Of a stretch of 64,000 bases of DNA, positions 17,247 through 25,791 are shown in pieces. The notes beneath the pieces were generated by a model, which saw only the letters and a program-made list of their open reading frames with translations, made no database searches and was not told where the DNA came from. The DNA lies in assembly GCF_965201005.1 (NCBI RefSeq), contig NZ_OZ241747.1, positions 2,480,001 to 2,544,000 on the forward strand, in the 5' to 3' direction. Source of the stretch: Mucilaginibacter_A sp965201005. GTDB taxonomy: Bacteria; Bacteroidota; Bacteroidia; Sphingobacteriales; Sphingobacteriaceae. The first letter of the stretch is position 1. Every line of letters starts with the position of its first letter. A program made the position numbers and the translations under genes.

Positions 17247-17834
17247 TTATTTTTTATTTTGCAGGAATAAAAAAATCAAACCGATAAAATCCGCATATTT
17301 TAAGTAAGTTTTTAAAAATTTTAATGCTGCAACCATGTGGTTTTTTACCGTATTGGTAGAAATTTTTAGCTTTTGCGCAATTTCCTTATGACTTAAACCT
17401 TCTTTGCGGCTTAGATTATAAACCTGCTGTTGCTGCTTAGGCAATTTTTGCAATATTCTTTCTGTAAATTGCTCTAAATCATGCGCGATAACCTGTTCTT
17501 CAGTTATATTATAAATCTCCGTGTGATGATTAGTGAACTGCTCGAAGGCAAAAGTGGACTGCCCTTGCTGGCGAAGTGCATTTAAAGATAATCGCTTTGC
17601 AATTACAAACAGGTACAACCATATATTGCTTTGAGGATTTAGCTGACTTCTGTTTAACCAAAGTTTTATAAACGTTTCCTGCACAATTTCTTCACTTTGC
17701 GAATGATCTTTCAGAAATTTAAAAGCAAGACGATACACTTTTTCTGCATAAAATTCATAAAAAGAAGCAAACGCAGCCTCTTCCCCTGCCATTAACCGGA
17801 GAACATAATTGCTGGTGATAAATTTGTCGCCCAC
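17247..17834 (-). CDS. ECF RNA polymerase sigma factor
   Basis: A 195-residue sigma-70 family factor of the Bacteroidota FecI-like group. Region 2 shows FYAEKVYRLAFKFLKD, SEEIVQETFIKLW and the WLYLFVIAKRL segment. Region 4 shows LPKQQQQVYNLSRKEGLSHKEIAQKL followed by ISTNTVKNHM recognition-helix residues. It should direct RNA polymerase to the adjacent sus genes when SusC senses its glycan. A candidate -7 element lies 29 bp upstream. The C-terminus is hydrophobic (FIGLIFLFL), as often seen in this subgroup. Confidence 0.93.
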   Translation of the reverse strand: MGDKFITSNYVLRLMAGEEAAFASFYEFYAEKVYRLAFKFLKDHSQSEEIVQETFIKLWLNRSQLNPQSNIWLYLFVIAKRLSLNALRQQGQSTFAFEQFTNHHTEIYNITEEQVIAHDLEQFTERILQKLPKQQQQVYNLSRKEGLSHKEIAQKLKISTNTVKNHMVAALKFLKTYLKYADFIGLIFLFLQNKK

Positions 17835-17862
17835 TTTACAGGAAGTGTTTACATTGATTAAT

Positions 17863-17870
17863 CAAAGGTA
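17863..17870 (-). promoter_or_regulatory. Candidate -7 box for the ECF sigma gene
   Basis: CAAAGGTA on the plus strand is TACCTTTG on the minus strand, a perfect TAnnTTTG element as used by the Bacteroidota housekeeping sigma factor, 29 bp from the start codon. No convincing -33 TTTG was found at the expected distance. Confidence 0.5.
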
Positions 17871-17890
17871 TGAAGTTATACAGAATAAAA

Positions 17891-18046
17891 CTCGTTTAAG
17901 TTTAGGTCTAAAAAAATCACAGTGCTTCTTTTATGCGTATAATTCTTGCTTATCGAATTTTAGGCCTATAAAAAAGTATGGAAATTTCCATTTTTTATAG
18001 GATAAAAGAAGCATTGCAAACCATCCGACAGAAATTTGAACAGGCT
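17891..18046. repeat. Composite repeat element, copy A7
   Basis: A 156-bp element most similar to A2. The left arm is CTCGTTTAAGTTTA (17891-17904) and the right arm is AAATTTGAACAGGCT (18032-18046). Inner motifs are GTGCTTCTTTTATG (17922-17935) and GATAAAAGAAGCAT (18001-18014). It has a degenerate third copy, TATAAAAAAGTATGG, where A2 has its first exact reverse motif. With B2 it occupies most of the 675-bp gap 17835-18509. Confidence 0.8.
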
Positions 18047-18133
18047 TTAAAACTTATAAAACAAATTCGGCAAGTGTTTCTAAACCATAATCTCGTTTTT
18101 ACGATTTAGTGAAATACCGGCCTGACAATTTAA

Positions 18134-18309
18134 GTGCTTCTTTTATCCATATAAAATCAGCTTTATTGGATTTTAAACAGTTTTGTATCGTTTAATATTT
18201 TAGAAAAATTGGATTTGGACAGTGCTTTTCAAGTTGTTGATCAACAGAATATTCTGCACCTTTTAACTACTTCTGCCCTTTCTCAAAAAAACAGTTGTAA
18301 AAACAGCAT
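18134..18309. repeat. Repeat element B, short copy B2
   Basis: A 176-bp relative of the 7384-7708 element. It has a forward TC motif at 18134-18147 (GTGCTTCTTTTATC) and a reverse GT motif at 18298-18308 (TAAAAACAGCA). Between them it shares AATTGGATTTGGACAGTG and TTCAAGTTGTTGATCAAC with B1. A further GT motif (TACTGTTTTTA, 18449-18459) lies upstream of the next gene. Confidence 0.7.
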
Positions 18310-18509
18310 CCCGAACAGCCTTTTAAGCTTAAAAATCAAATTATAAATGTTGCCCGATGAAAAATAAATAACTATTTAACTACTAATACTATGTATAAAA
18401 AACATTACGTTATTTAGCTTAAGGTTTAAAACTTAAATATTACGTAGATACTGTTTTTACTGGCAAATATTATCAGAGTAAATCATAGCTTTATACGGTC
18501 GGAGATCAA

Positions 18510-21500
18510 ATGATTAAAAAATTACTTAAACTTATTTTTACTGTTTCAATGCTTTGTTTATCGGCCCAAAATTGGGTTTATGCACAAAGTGTTTCCAACG
18601 AAGGCCAGGAGTTTTGGTCGGTTTTTCCTACGCACGTACCTAACAAGCCCACGCAGCTGGCCAATATAAGTATTTTTATTACCGGCAAGCTGGCCTCTTC
18701 GGGTACAGTTTCTGTAAATGGTTTTTCGCAAAAGTTTACGGTTACTGCCAACACGGTTACAGAAGTTCAGGTTCCGCGGGCAAGTGCTTATATCAATGAT
18801 ACAGAAGGAGGCCGCGTTTTGAGTAATCGCGCTATCCACATATTGGTAGATGCCGGCCAGCCAAACGTGGTTGTTTATGCCCATATTTTTGCTGGTGCCC
18901 GTTCTGCCGCGTCGCTTATTTTGCCGATTAAGGCTTTGGGTCAGCAGTATTTCAGCATGAACTATACGCAAACTTCTCTTTCAAATGAGGGTAAAAATTT
19001 TATTACAATTGTGGCAAGTGAAGCCAATACAAAAGTTTTTATTAAACAAGGTAATACCAATTTAGTGGCCGGAGGCATAACGCTTAAAAACGTTGGCGAT
19101 GTTTACGAATACTTATCTTATAATGATTTAAGCGGTGTTTCTGTTAGTGTAGATAGTTTAACTTCTGGTTGTAAGCGTTTTGCCATGTTTTCTGGCAGCA
19201 GCGGTGCTTTTATTAATGATCCGACTTGTACCCCCGGTTCTCAGGATCCGCTTTATCAGCAAGATTATCCGATAGAAAGCTGGGGCAAAACTTATGGTTT
19301 TATACCTTTTAGTATGGCTGCAAGAGGCAACCTGGTGGCTACAGAGCGTACCCTGGGCCAATATGTACGCGTGGTGGCACAAACTGACAATACCAATGTA
19401 CAAATTAATGGTATCACCGTTGCCACTTTAAACGCAGGCGGTTTTTACACTACACCCAACCCGCTTAATCAGCCAGCCAGTATTTCTGCAGATAAACTCA
19501 TCAGCGTTGCGCAATATGCTTTAACTCAAAGCTGTTCTGACCGGGTTCCAAATTCTAATACACTAGGCGACCCGGACATGGTAATCTTAAACCCGATCGA
19601 GTATAGCATCAAAAATATAACCGTTTATTCTTCTACCCGGGAGAATATTACTGAACAATACATTAATGTTTTGATTAAAACTGCTGCGGCGGCCAGTTTT
19701 CGCATCAATGGTGTGGCTCCGCTTATCTCCTTTACACCGCTGGCACAATTGCCCGGCTACTCTTATCTCCAGCTAAATTTGAACGGTTATCGAACCAATA
19801 ACTTTAATTTAACTGCGGATGATGGCTTCAATGCCATTGCCTACGGTTTTGGTAATGTAGAATCTTATTCTTATTCGGCAGGAACAAACCTGGCAACTAC
19901 CCTAACGGCCAACGCAGTAGATCCGGTAAGCAACCTGCAAATTACTTCTGCCTGCGTGTATGATGAATACTTTTTACAATTGACGTTAAACGTTCCGACG
20001 AAACATATAGAATGGACCATAACACCTTCTAAAACACCTACTATTGTTCAAAATAATCCTGTAGTTCGGGATACCATAATTAATAACACGCAGTACTACG
20101 TTTACAAATTACTAAAACCGGATATTTTTAAAAAAGCAGGCAATTATACTGTGGATATAAAGGCAGACCTTCCTCCTTCAACAGGCGGTTGCACATTAGG
20201 CGATCAGCTTTTCACCTTTCCCTTTACGGTTTACAGTGCGCCCATAACGGCATTCACGGCCCCGGCCAGTATTTGCGCCGGGGATTCGGTCAGTTTTATT
20301 GACAAAAGCACAGATAGCAGCAAAACTGTTAAAAGCTGGATCTGGAAGTTTGGCGATGGCAGCACTTCTACCCTGCAAAACCCAACGCACACTTATACTA
20401 CGCCAGGTTTGGATACCATAAGTTTAACAGCAATTTCAGAAAGCGGCTGCCAAACAACCAAACAGCAAACCATCCGCATAAACAATTTGCCCAATGCTGT
20501 TTTTACCTATACAAATTCGGTGTTTAAAGATTTTTCGGTGTTTTTAAAAGATGCTTCTACCATTGCCGCAGGCAAAATTGTGCAATGGAACTGGGATTTT
20601 GGTGATGGCAAAACAGAAAACCATACTGATGCCAAAATTTTTGAACACGTTTATGCTACCGCCGGAACATATCAGGTAAAGCTTACATTAGTTTCTGATT
20701 TTGGCTGTACGTCAGTAATAACGCAGTCGGTTATTGCCAAACCGGGCTTAAAACCTGATTTTAAACTACCGGATGTTTGTAAAACAGATTTATCTTCCCA
20801 ATTTACAGATTTAACTGCGGATAGCGTTGCCACCGGTGTTACGTTAACTTACTTATGGAGTTTTGACGATGCAGAAGCCACAGCTTCCAACCCAAATACC
20901 TTGACTTTAAAAAACCCGACGCATCGTTTTTTACAAGCACAGGTTTACCACGTTACCGAAACAGTTACGGCAAATGACGGCAGTTTTGCAACGGCTGAAA
21001 AAGACTTTTTGGTAAACGGCTCCATGCCGAAAGCGGCGTTTGAAATTTTAAATACCAAAAGCTTTTGCAGTAATGTGCCGGTAATTTTTCAAAATCAATC
21101 TTCGGTAGATGTTGGCCGGATTACCAAACTGGTCTGGTACTTTGATTATGCAAACCAGCCAGCAGTTGCAGAAACTTATATGTACCCGAAAGCAGGGCAA
21201 CAATATACGCATCAATATAATCCTTTTACCACACCTGCAGCCCAAACTTATACGGTCAGGCTAATGGCTTACTCAGGCATTACCTGCGTGGACATAACCG
21301 AGAAAACCATCACCATAAATGCTGCCCCAAAAGTGGTGTTTACAGCTTTGGGCAGTATATGCGAGGAAGTTTCGCCAATTCAGTTTACCCAGGCCAGAGA
21401 TATCAGCGGCAATAACGGCAAAGGTGTTTACTCAGGTGCAGGTGTTACGGCAGATGGCTTATTCTCTCCGGCAGCGGCTGGAGTGGGCATACATCCCATT

Positions 21501-22067
21501 AAATATGTGTTTACTACCGAAAGCGGTTGTGCCGATTCTGTTACGCAAAACATCATCGTAAACCCAACCCCAACCGTTGATGCCGGTGCAAACCGCAGCG
21601 TACACATTGGGGAAAGCGTAACCTTATCACCAAAAGCCACTGGCAATAACATCACTTATAGATGGACGCCAGCAACCGGTTTGAGCAACCCGAACATTGC
21701 ACGGCCCGTTGCAACGCCGAAGGATGACATTACCTACCGGCTTACGGTAACTTCTGCAGACAGCTGCTCGGCAACGGATACGGTTTCGGTCCGGATCCTG
21801 AAATTACCGATTATCCCAAATACCTTTACCCCAAATAATGATGGAATAAACGATGTGTGGAATATCCGGAATTTAGACAGATACCCGGATTGCATCATGG
21901 ATATTTACAATCGTTATGGCGTATTAATGTTTCATTCTACCGGTTACGGCACCGCTTGGGATGGCCGGTACAAAGGTGAAGAAGTACCCGTAGGCACGTA
22001 TTATTATGTACTGAACCTGAAAGACGGCACAAAAAATTATGGCGGATATGTTACGGTTATTCGGTAA
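18510..22067 (+). CDS. Large surface protein: IgGFc-binding, PKD and gliding-motility C-terminal domains
   Basis: A 1185-residue secreted protein. It has a signal peptide (ends near VYAQS) and an IgGFc_binding-like N-terminal domain over about residues 30-430 (WSVFPTHV, NVVVYAHIFAGARSAASLILP). PKD beta-sandwich repeats follow, two with clear WDFGDG/WKFGDGS motifs (about 575-660 and 665-750) and further diverged ones. The C-terminal ~85 residues match the CHU_C/gliding-motility domain (FTPNNDGINDVWNI ... VGTYYYVLNLKDG), a type IX secretion sorting signal. It is probably a cell-surface adhesin or matrix protein; the ligand is unknown. The start at 18510 follows a 675-bp repeat-rich gap. Confidence 0.9.
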   Translation: MIKKLLKLIFTVSMLCLSAQNWVYAQSVSNEGQEFWSVFPTHVPNKPTQLANISIFITGKLASSGTVSVNGFSQKFTVTANTVTEVQVPRASAYINDTEGGRVLSNRAIHILVDAGQPNVVVYAHIFAGARSAASLILPIKALGQQYFSMNYTQTSLSNEGKNFITIVASEANTKVFIKQGNTNLVAGGITLKNVGDVYEYLSYNDLSGVSVSVDSLTSGCKRFAMFSGSSGAFINDPTCTPGSQDPLYQQDYPIESWGKTYGFIPFSMAARGNLVATERTLGQYVRVVAQTDNTNVQINGITVATLNAGGFYTTPNPLNQPASISADKLISVAQYALTQSCSDRVPNSNTLGDPDMVILNPIEYSIKNITVYSSTRENITEQYINVLIKTAAAASFRINGVAPLISFTPLAQLPGYSYLQLNLNGYRTNNFNLTADDGFNAIAYGFGNVESYSYSAGTNLATTLTANAVDPVSNLQITSACVYDEYFLQLTLNVPTKHIEWTITPSKTPTIVQNNPVVRDTIINNTQYYVYKLLKPDIFKKAGNYTVDIKADLPPSTGGCTLGDQLFTFPFTVYSAPITAFTAPASICAGDSVSFIDKSTDSSKTVKSWIWKFGDGSTSTLQNPTHTYTTPGLDTISLTAISESGCQTTKQQTIRINNLPNAVFTYTNSVFKDFSVFLKDASTIAAGKIVQWNWDFGDGKTENHTDAKIFEHVYATAGTYQVKLTLVSDFGCTSVITQSVIAKPGLKPDFKLPDVCKTDLSSQFTDLTADSVATGVTLTYLWSFDDAEATASNPNTLTLKNPTHRFLQAQVYHVTETVTANDGSFATAEKDFLVNGSMPKAAFEILNTKSFCSNVPVIFQNQSSVDVGRITKLVWYFDYANQPAVAETYMYPKAGQQYTHQYNPFTTPAAQTYTVRLMAYSGITCVDITEKTITINAAPKVVFTALGSICEEVSPIQFTQARDISGNNGKGVYSGAGVTADGLFSPAAAGVGIHPIKYVFTTESGCADSVTQNIIVNPTPTVDAGANRSVHIGESVTLSPKATGNNITYRWTPATGLSNPNIARPVATPKDDITYRLTVTSADSCSATDTVSVRILKLPIIPNTFTPNNDGINDVWNIRNLDRYPDCIMDIYNRYGVLMFHSTGYGTAWDGRYKGEEVPVGTYYYVLNLKDGTKNYGGYVTVIR

Positions 22068-22149
22068 TTATAGGTAATTTTGAAAATAAACCTAAACTTT
22101 TTGTTCCCGGCTTGTTAAAAGAGGGAAAACATTTATTGAAATTATACCG

Positions 22150-22162
22150 GTAAAAGAAGCAT
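22150..22162 (-). repeat. Short motif, TC form, in the leader of a small lipoprotein gene
   Basis: GTAAAAGAAGCAT ends two bases before an ATG at 22164, so the motif complement forms the leader, with AAGAAG about 5 bases from the start. The same layout (AAGAAGCATCATG) recurs at 58618-58633. Confidence 0.75.
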
Positions 22163-22163
22163 C

Positions 22164-22334
22164 ATGAAAAACAAACTTATTTTATTTACTGCTTTGGCAG
22201 TTCTGTGCATCACAACAGCCTGTAACGAAAAACATAAAAATTATGGTTTAGACCGTAATGATACAGTTCGGGTAGGCGACAGTACCAACAATATACAAAA
22301 CACTATACCGCCAAACGATACCTTAAAAAAATAA
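22164..22334 (+). CDS. Small lipoprotein, function unknown
   Basis: A 56-residue open frame beginning MKNKLILFTALAVLCITTAC, with a clear lipoprotein signal peptide and lipobox Cys at residue 20. The short hydrophilic tail is rich in Asn, Asp and Thr. It follows the large surface protein and ends 35 bp before a strong bidirectional terminator, which supports it being a real gene. I do not recognise a family. Confidence 0.7.
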   Translation: MKNKLILFTALAVLCITTACNEKHKNYGLDRNDTVRVGDSTNNIQNTIPPNDTLKK

Positions 22335-22362
22335 TTGTTTTTCTCTTTGCTGAGGAAACATA

Positions 22363-22396
22363 AAAAAAGCCGAAACGGATAGCTGTTTCGGCTTTT
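22363..22396. terminator. Bidirectional rho-independent terminator
   Basis: AGCCGAAAC and GTTTCGGCT form a 9-bp stem around an 7-base loop, with seven A before and four T after. It serves the small lipoprotein gene on the plus strand and the M1 peptidase gene on the minus strand. Confidence 0.88.
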
Positions 22397-22418
22397 GTTG
22401 TTACAATCAGTTTTTACA

Positions 22419-22431
22419 GATGCTTCTTTTA
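22419..22431 (+). repeat. Short motif, TC form, overlapping the M1 peptidase stop codon
   Basis: GATGCTTCTTTTA: its final TTA (22429-22431) is the complement of the TAA stop of the minus-strand M1 peptidase gene. Confidence 0.8.
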
Positions 22432-24768
22432 CGGTTGTTTTTTTATGGATTGCTGCATAGGGTTTGCACCGGATGTTGCGCCACGTGGCAAGGTCTGCTG
22501 TTTAAACAATTCAAAACGTGTTGGCGTTAGTGTGTGTGGCCAGTTGTTGTTGTCTTCGTCAATATCGCCGGTTTCACGATAAGGGTCTAATTTGATGGAT
22601 TTTACTTCTTTTGTTTTAGCAAAAACCTTTGTGATTTTCTGTTCATTTTTCCGCCAGATATAAGCGGAGATGCGTTCGGTTTCTTTGGTGCCGTCAGTAT
22701 AAGTCCACTCTAAAATTACCGGCATCACCAAACCACCTTTATTGCTTAATGTCAGCTGGTAAAAGTAGTTTTTGCTTTCATAAAAGTTTTTTTCCTCCGG
22801 GGATAAAGCATTGTACATTGCCTGATAACTTTCTTTGGTTAGCGGAGTTGCCGCAAAACGGTCAAATTTGCTGTAAAAATCTTTCAGGGAAGAATCTGCC
22901 TCTACCGCAAAACGTGTCCCGGCTTCCCGATTGCGTTGCATGGTGATGCTTTGCAGGTTACGGTCAAACTGTGCCCGGTCAGCCTGAGCATTAATTTCAG
23001 GATTTTTGGTGTTGAGCGTGTATAGTTTCACACTGTCCAGAGAAATGTCCACCGGATCTGTGCCGTAAAACCAGCCTCGCCAAAACCAATCCAAATCAAC
23101 TGCCGAGGCATCTTCCATCGTCCTGAAAAAATCTGCCGGTGTTGGATGTTTGAAGGCCCAGCGTTGTGCATAAGTTTTAAAAGCGTAATCAAACAGTTTA
23201 CGGCCCATCACGGTTTCGCGCAGGATATTTAATGCTGTTGCTGGTTTGGCATAAGCATTCGGCCCGAAACGGACGATGTTTTCAGAATTGGTCATGATTG
23301 GTTCCAGTTCATTTTTGGGCAATTTCATGTAATCTGCAATTTTGTAAGCTGGCCCTCGTTGCGAAGGAAAATTGTTGTCCCAATCCTGTTCGGCCAAAAA
23401 CTGACAAAAAGTATTCAAGCCTTCATCCATCCACGTCCATTGCCGTTCATCTGAGTTTACGATCATCGGGAAAAAATTGTGCCCAACTTCATGCGTAATT
23501 ACACCGATCATACCGTTTTTGGTGGCTTCACTATAAGTACCGTCTTTCTCAGTCCGGCCATAATTAAAACAGATCATCGGGTATTCCATCCCGTTGGATG
23601 CTTCCACAGAAATGGCACTTGGATAAGGATAAGGGAAAGTATGCGCCGAATAAACTTTAAGCGTGTGCGTCACCACTTTGGTAGAATACCGATGGTAAAG
23701 CGGATAAGCTTCGGGGCCGTAATAAGACATGGCCATTACTTTTTTGCCGCCTTCAATTTGGGTTGACATGCCGTCCCACACAATCCGCCGCGAAGAAACC
23801 CAGGCAAAATCCCGTACATTTTCGGCAGCATAAACCCAGGTTTTACGTGCCTTTGCGTGGCCTTTCATGGCTTGCTGTACTTCGTTTAGGGTTATAATTT
23901 CAATGGGTTCTTTGGTGTTTTGTGCCTGGTTCCAGCGTTTTAACTGTGCTGTTGAAAGCACCTGACTGTAATTTTGGCATAAACCTGTTGCCCCAACTAT
24001 ATGGTCCGCCGGCACATTAATATTCACTTTAAAGTTACCAAAAGCCAGCGCAAACTCGCCGCTGCCGATAAATTGCTTGTTTTGCCAGCCTTGAAAATCA
24101 CTGTAAACAGCCATCCGCGGATACCACTGCGACATGGTGTACAAATAGTTTTTATCTTCCGGGAAATATTCGTAACCGCCTCTCCCTCCAATAGTTAAAC
24201 GATCTGAAATATTGTAATACCAAGCTACTTTAAATTTGAATTTCTCGCCGGGAAGCAGCATTTTGGGCATTTCCAGCCGCATCATGGTTTCGTTGATGGT
24301 GAAAGGAATGTTGTTTCCGTTGGCATCTTTCACACTTAAAATATGATCACCTAAATCCAGATTATTGCCCATGATGGACTGCAGCTGGCGTAAACTCATT
24401 TTGTCCTGCATTTTGCTTTCGCCGGTAGTACTTCCCTGCGAATCTTTACGGTGCTGGTTTTCATCCAATTGAAGCCATAAATACGTTAACGGATCGGGGG
24501 AATTATTATAATAAGTAACTGTTTCTGTACCGTCCAAACGCTGCTTGTCATCATTCAGATTAGCGTTGATTTCATAATCGGCGCGCTGCTGCCAGTATTT
24601 CGGACCGGGCGCACCGGATGCCGACCGGTACATGTTCGGGTCGGAAATCATCGTACCCAATTGTTCAAACTTATTGCCGTGGTTTGAGCCCGGATTGTTA
24701 TCATATTGCGCAAAAGCTGTTGCTGCAAAGAGAAAAGTAACGGAAATGGATAAATAAATTTTCTTCAT
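22429..24768 (-). CDS. M1-family zinc metallopeptidase
   Basis: A 779-residue exported aminopeptidase-like protein. It has a signal peptide (MKKIYLSISVTFLFAATAFA), an M1 N-terminal beta domain, and a catalytic domain with HEVGH at about residues 426-430 and the third zinc ligand Glu in WMDEGLNTF about 18 residues later. The usual GAMEN exopeptidase motif is replaced by NGMEYPM, as in many Bacteroidota M1 proteins. The gene overlaps the HupE/UreJ gene by 4 bp, so the two are translationally coupled. Confidence 0.92.
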   Translation of the reverse strand: MKKIYLSISVTFLFAATAFAQYDNNPGSNHGNKFEQLGTMISDPNMYRSASGAPGPKYWQQRADYEINANLNDDKQRLDGTETVTYYNNSPDPLTYLWLQLDENQHRKDSQGSTTGESKMQDKMSLRQLQSIMGNNLDLGDHILSVKDANGNNIPFTINETMMRLEMPKMLLPGEKFKFKVAWYYNISDRLTIGGRGGYEYFPEDKNYLYTMSQWYPRMAVYSDFQGWQNKQFIGSGEFALAFGNFKVNINVPADHIVGATGLCQNYSQVLSTAQLKRWNQAQNTKEPIEIITLNEVQQAMKGHAKARKTWVYAAENVRDFAWVSSRRIVWDGMSTQIEGGKKVMAMSYYGPEAYPLYHRYSTKVVTHTLKVYSAHTFPYPYPSAISVEASNGMEYPMICFNYGRTEKDGTYSEATKNGMIGVITHEVGHNFFPMIVNSDERQWTWMDEGLNTFCQFLAEQDWDNNFPSQRGPAYKIADYMKLPKNELEPIMTNSENIVRFGPNAYAKPATALNILRETVMGRKLFDYAFKTYAQRWAFKHPTPADFFRTMEDASAVDLDWFWRGWFYGTDPVDISLDSVKLYTLNTKNPEINAQADRAQFDRNLQSITMQRNREAGTRFAVEADSSLKDFYSKFDRFAATPLTKESYQAMYNALSPEEKNFYESKNYFYQLTLSNKGGLVMPVILEWTYTDGTKETERISAYIWRKNEQKITKVFAKTKEVKSIKLDPYRETGDIDEDNNNWPHTLTPTRFELFKQQTLPRGATSGANPMQQSIKKQP

Positions 24769-25355
24769 TTAATAATAATTTGTTGAAACCGATCAATACA
24801 CATCATCATAGCGATACCGAAGATAGCCGAAGATAGAAAAAATCCCCAATTGTGAGGTTTAATTTTAAAAGCCCTGATCAGCAAAAAACCCAAAAGTAAC
24901 ACAGAAATCACAATCAGGATTTGTCCGCATTCTAAACCTAGATTGAAAGCGAACAACTGGGAAACAATATCAGAATCCCGCCCCAGCAAACTTTTCAAAT
25001 AACTGGAAAAACCCAACCCATGTATCAGCCCAAAAAACAAAGCGAAAAAATAAGTCAGGTTAATGGTTTTCTGCGGGATGCTTCTTTTACCGATATTATT
25101 TAAGGCTGTTAAAACAATTGTGACCGGAATGAGAAATTCGATGAGCGAAGTATTGATGCGGACGATATTGAACACGCTCAAAGCCAGCGTAATAGAATGT
25201 CCGATGGTAAAAGCGGTGACTAAAACCAGCACTTTTTTCCAATCCTGCAATTGATAAACGCCGCATAAAACGGTTACAAAAAGGATATGGTCGTAACCTT
25301 TCCAATCGCAGATGTGCTGCAGGCCGAGCTGGAAATACAAGGAAAAATCAGGCAT
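24765..25355 (-). CDS. HupE/UreJ-family membrane protein
   Basis: A 196-residue polytopic protein with about six membrane helices and the HupE/UreJ_2 signature HICDWKGYDHILFV near the N-terminus, then FTIGHSITLAL and FGLIHGLGFS with conserved His residues. Family members are linked to nickel or cobalt transport. Next to M1 peptidases in Bacteroidota the role is unproven. A TC motif (25078-25091) lies in frame inside the gene and encodes GKRSI between two helices. The start codon at 25355 overlaps a reverse GT motif (25355-25365). Confidence 0.85.
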   Translation of the reverse strand: MPDFSLYFQLGLQHICDWKGYDHILFVTVLCGVYQLQDWKKVLVLVTAFTIGHSITLALSVFNIVRINTSLIEFLIPVTIVLTALNNIGKRSIPQKTINLTYFFALFFGLIHGLGFSSYLKSLLGRDSDIVSQLFAFNLGLECGQILIVISVLLLGFLLIRAFKIKPHNWGFFLSSAIFGIAMMMCIDRFQQIIIK

Positions 25356-25365
25356 AAAAACAGTA
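25355..25365 (-). repeat. Short motif, GT form, overlapping the hupE start codon
   Basis: TAAAAACAGTA; on the minus strand it reads TACTGTTTTTATG, with the last T serving as part of the HupE ATG. The same motif-start-codon overlap is seen at 5452-5462. Confidence 0.65.
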
Positions 25366-25394
25366 TTCGTTTTATATTATCCGGCTTAAAAAAG

Positions 25395-25661
25395 TTATTT
25401 AGATGATTTGAAATAGCCTTGAATAATTACATCATCCGGACTCTGACCTTCATACGCCATTCCTTCGATAAATAATTCACTATCGATTTTAACTATTTTG
25501 TGGCTGTTATCTGCCGCCATTTTATACCCTGATTTAGCCAAAATGCGTTTCAGATCATCTACAACTTCGTTTTTTACAAACGGCGTACTCATAGACAAAT
25601 TTCCGGTTGATTGAAAACTTACATTTTCAATTTTAAAAGAATAAAATATTACTTTGTTCAT
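25395..25661 (-). CDS. Hypothetical protein, 88 residues
   Basis: A small cytoplasmic-looking alpha/beta protein of 88 residues with no signal peptide. I do not recognise a family. It contains KNEVVDDLKRILAKSGYKM and DDVIIQGYFKSS. It lies 39 bp upstream of hupE on the same strand and could lead that operon. Codon use is ordinary for the window. Confidence 0.6.
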   Translation of the reverse strand: MNKVIFYSFKIENVSFQSTGNLSMSTPFVKNEVVDDLKRILAKSGYKMAADNSHKIVKIDSELFIEGMAYEGQSPDDVIIQGYFKSSK

Positions 25662-25723
25662 AAGTGTTGCGTGTGATTATACAGGATAATTTGTTTTTGG
25701 AACAAATAAACCTAAATATATAT

Positions 25724-25737
25724 GATAAAAGAAGCAT
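25724..25737 (-). repeat. Short motif, TC form
   Basis: GATAAAAGAAGCAT in the divergent gap between the 88-residue gene and the DUF6702 gene. AAATAAACCTAAATATA lies beside it, resembling the right-hand flank of other copies. Confidence 0.8.
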
Positions 25738-25791
25738 TCGCAATTGTGGTTAATTATACCTTTTTTTGAAAGATAAATAATCATATTATTA

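Noticed and set aside
3902..18014. Head-to-head word pairs as simple rho-independent terminators
   Set aside because: The arms are 45-85 bp apart and A+T-rich, so the hairpins would be weak. Independent, much stronger hairpins are present at 9242, 22363, 28314 and 43961.
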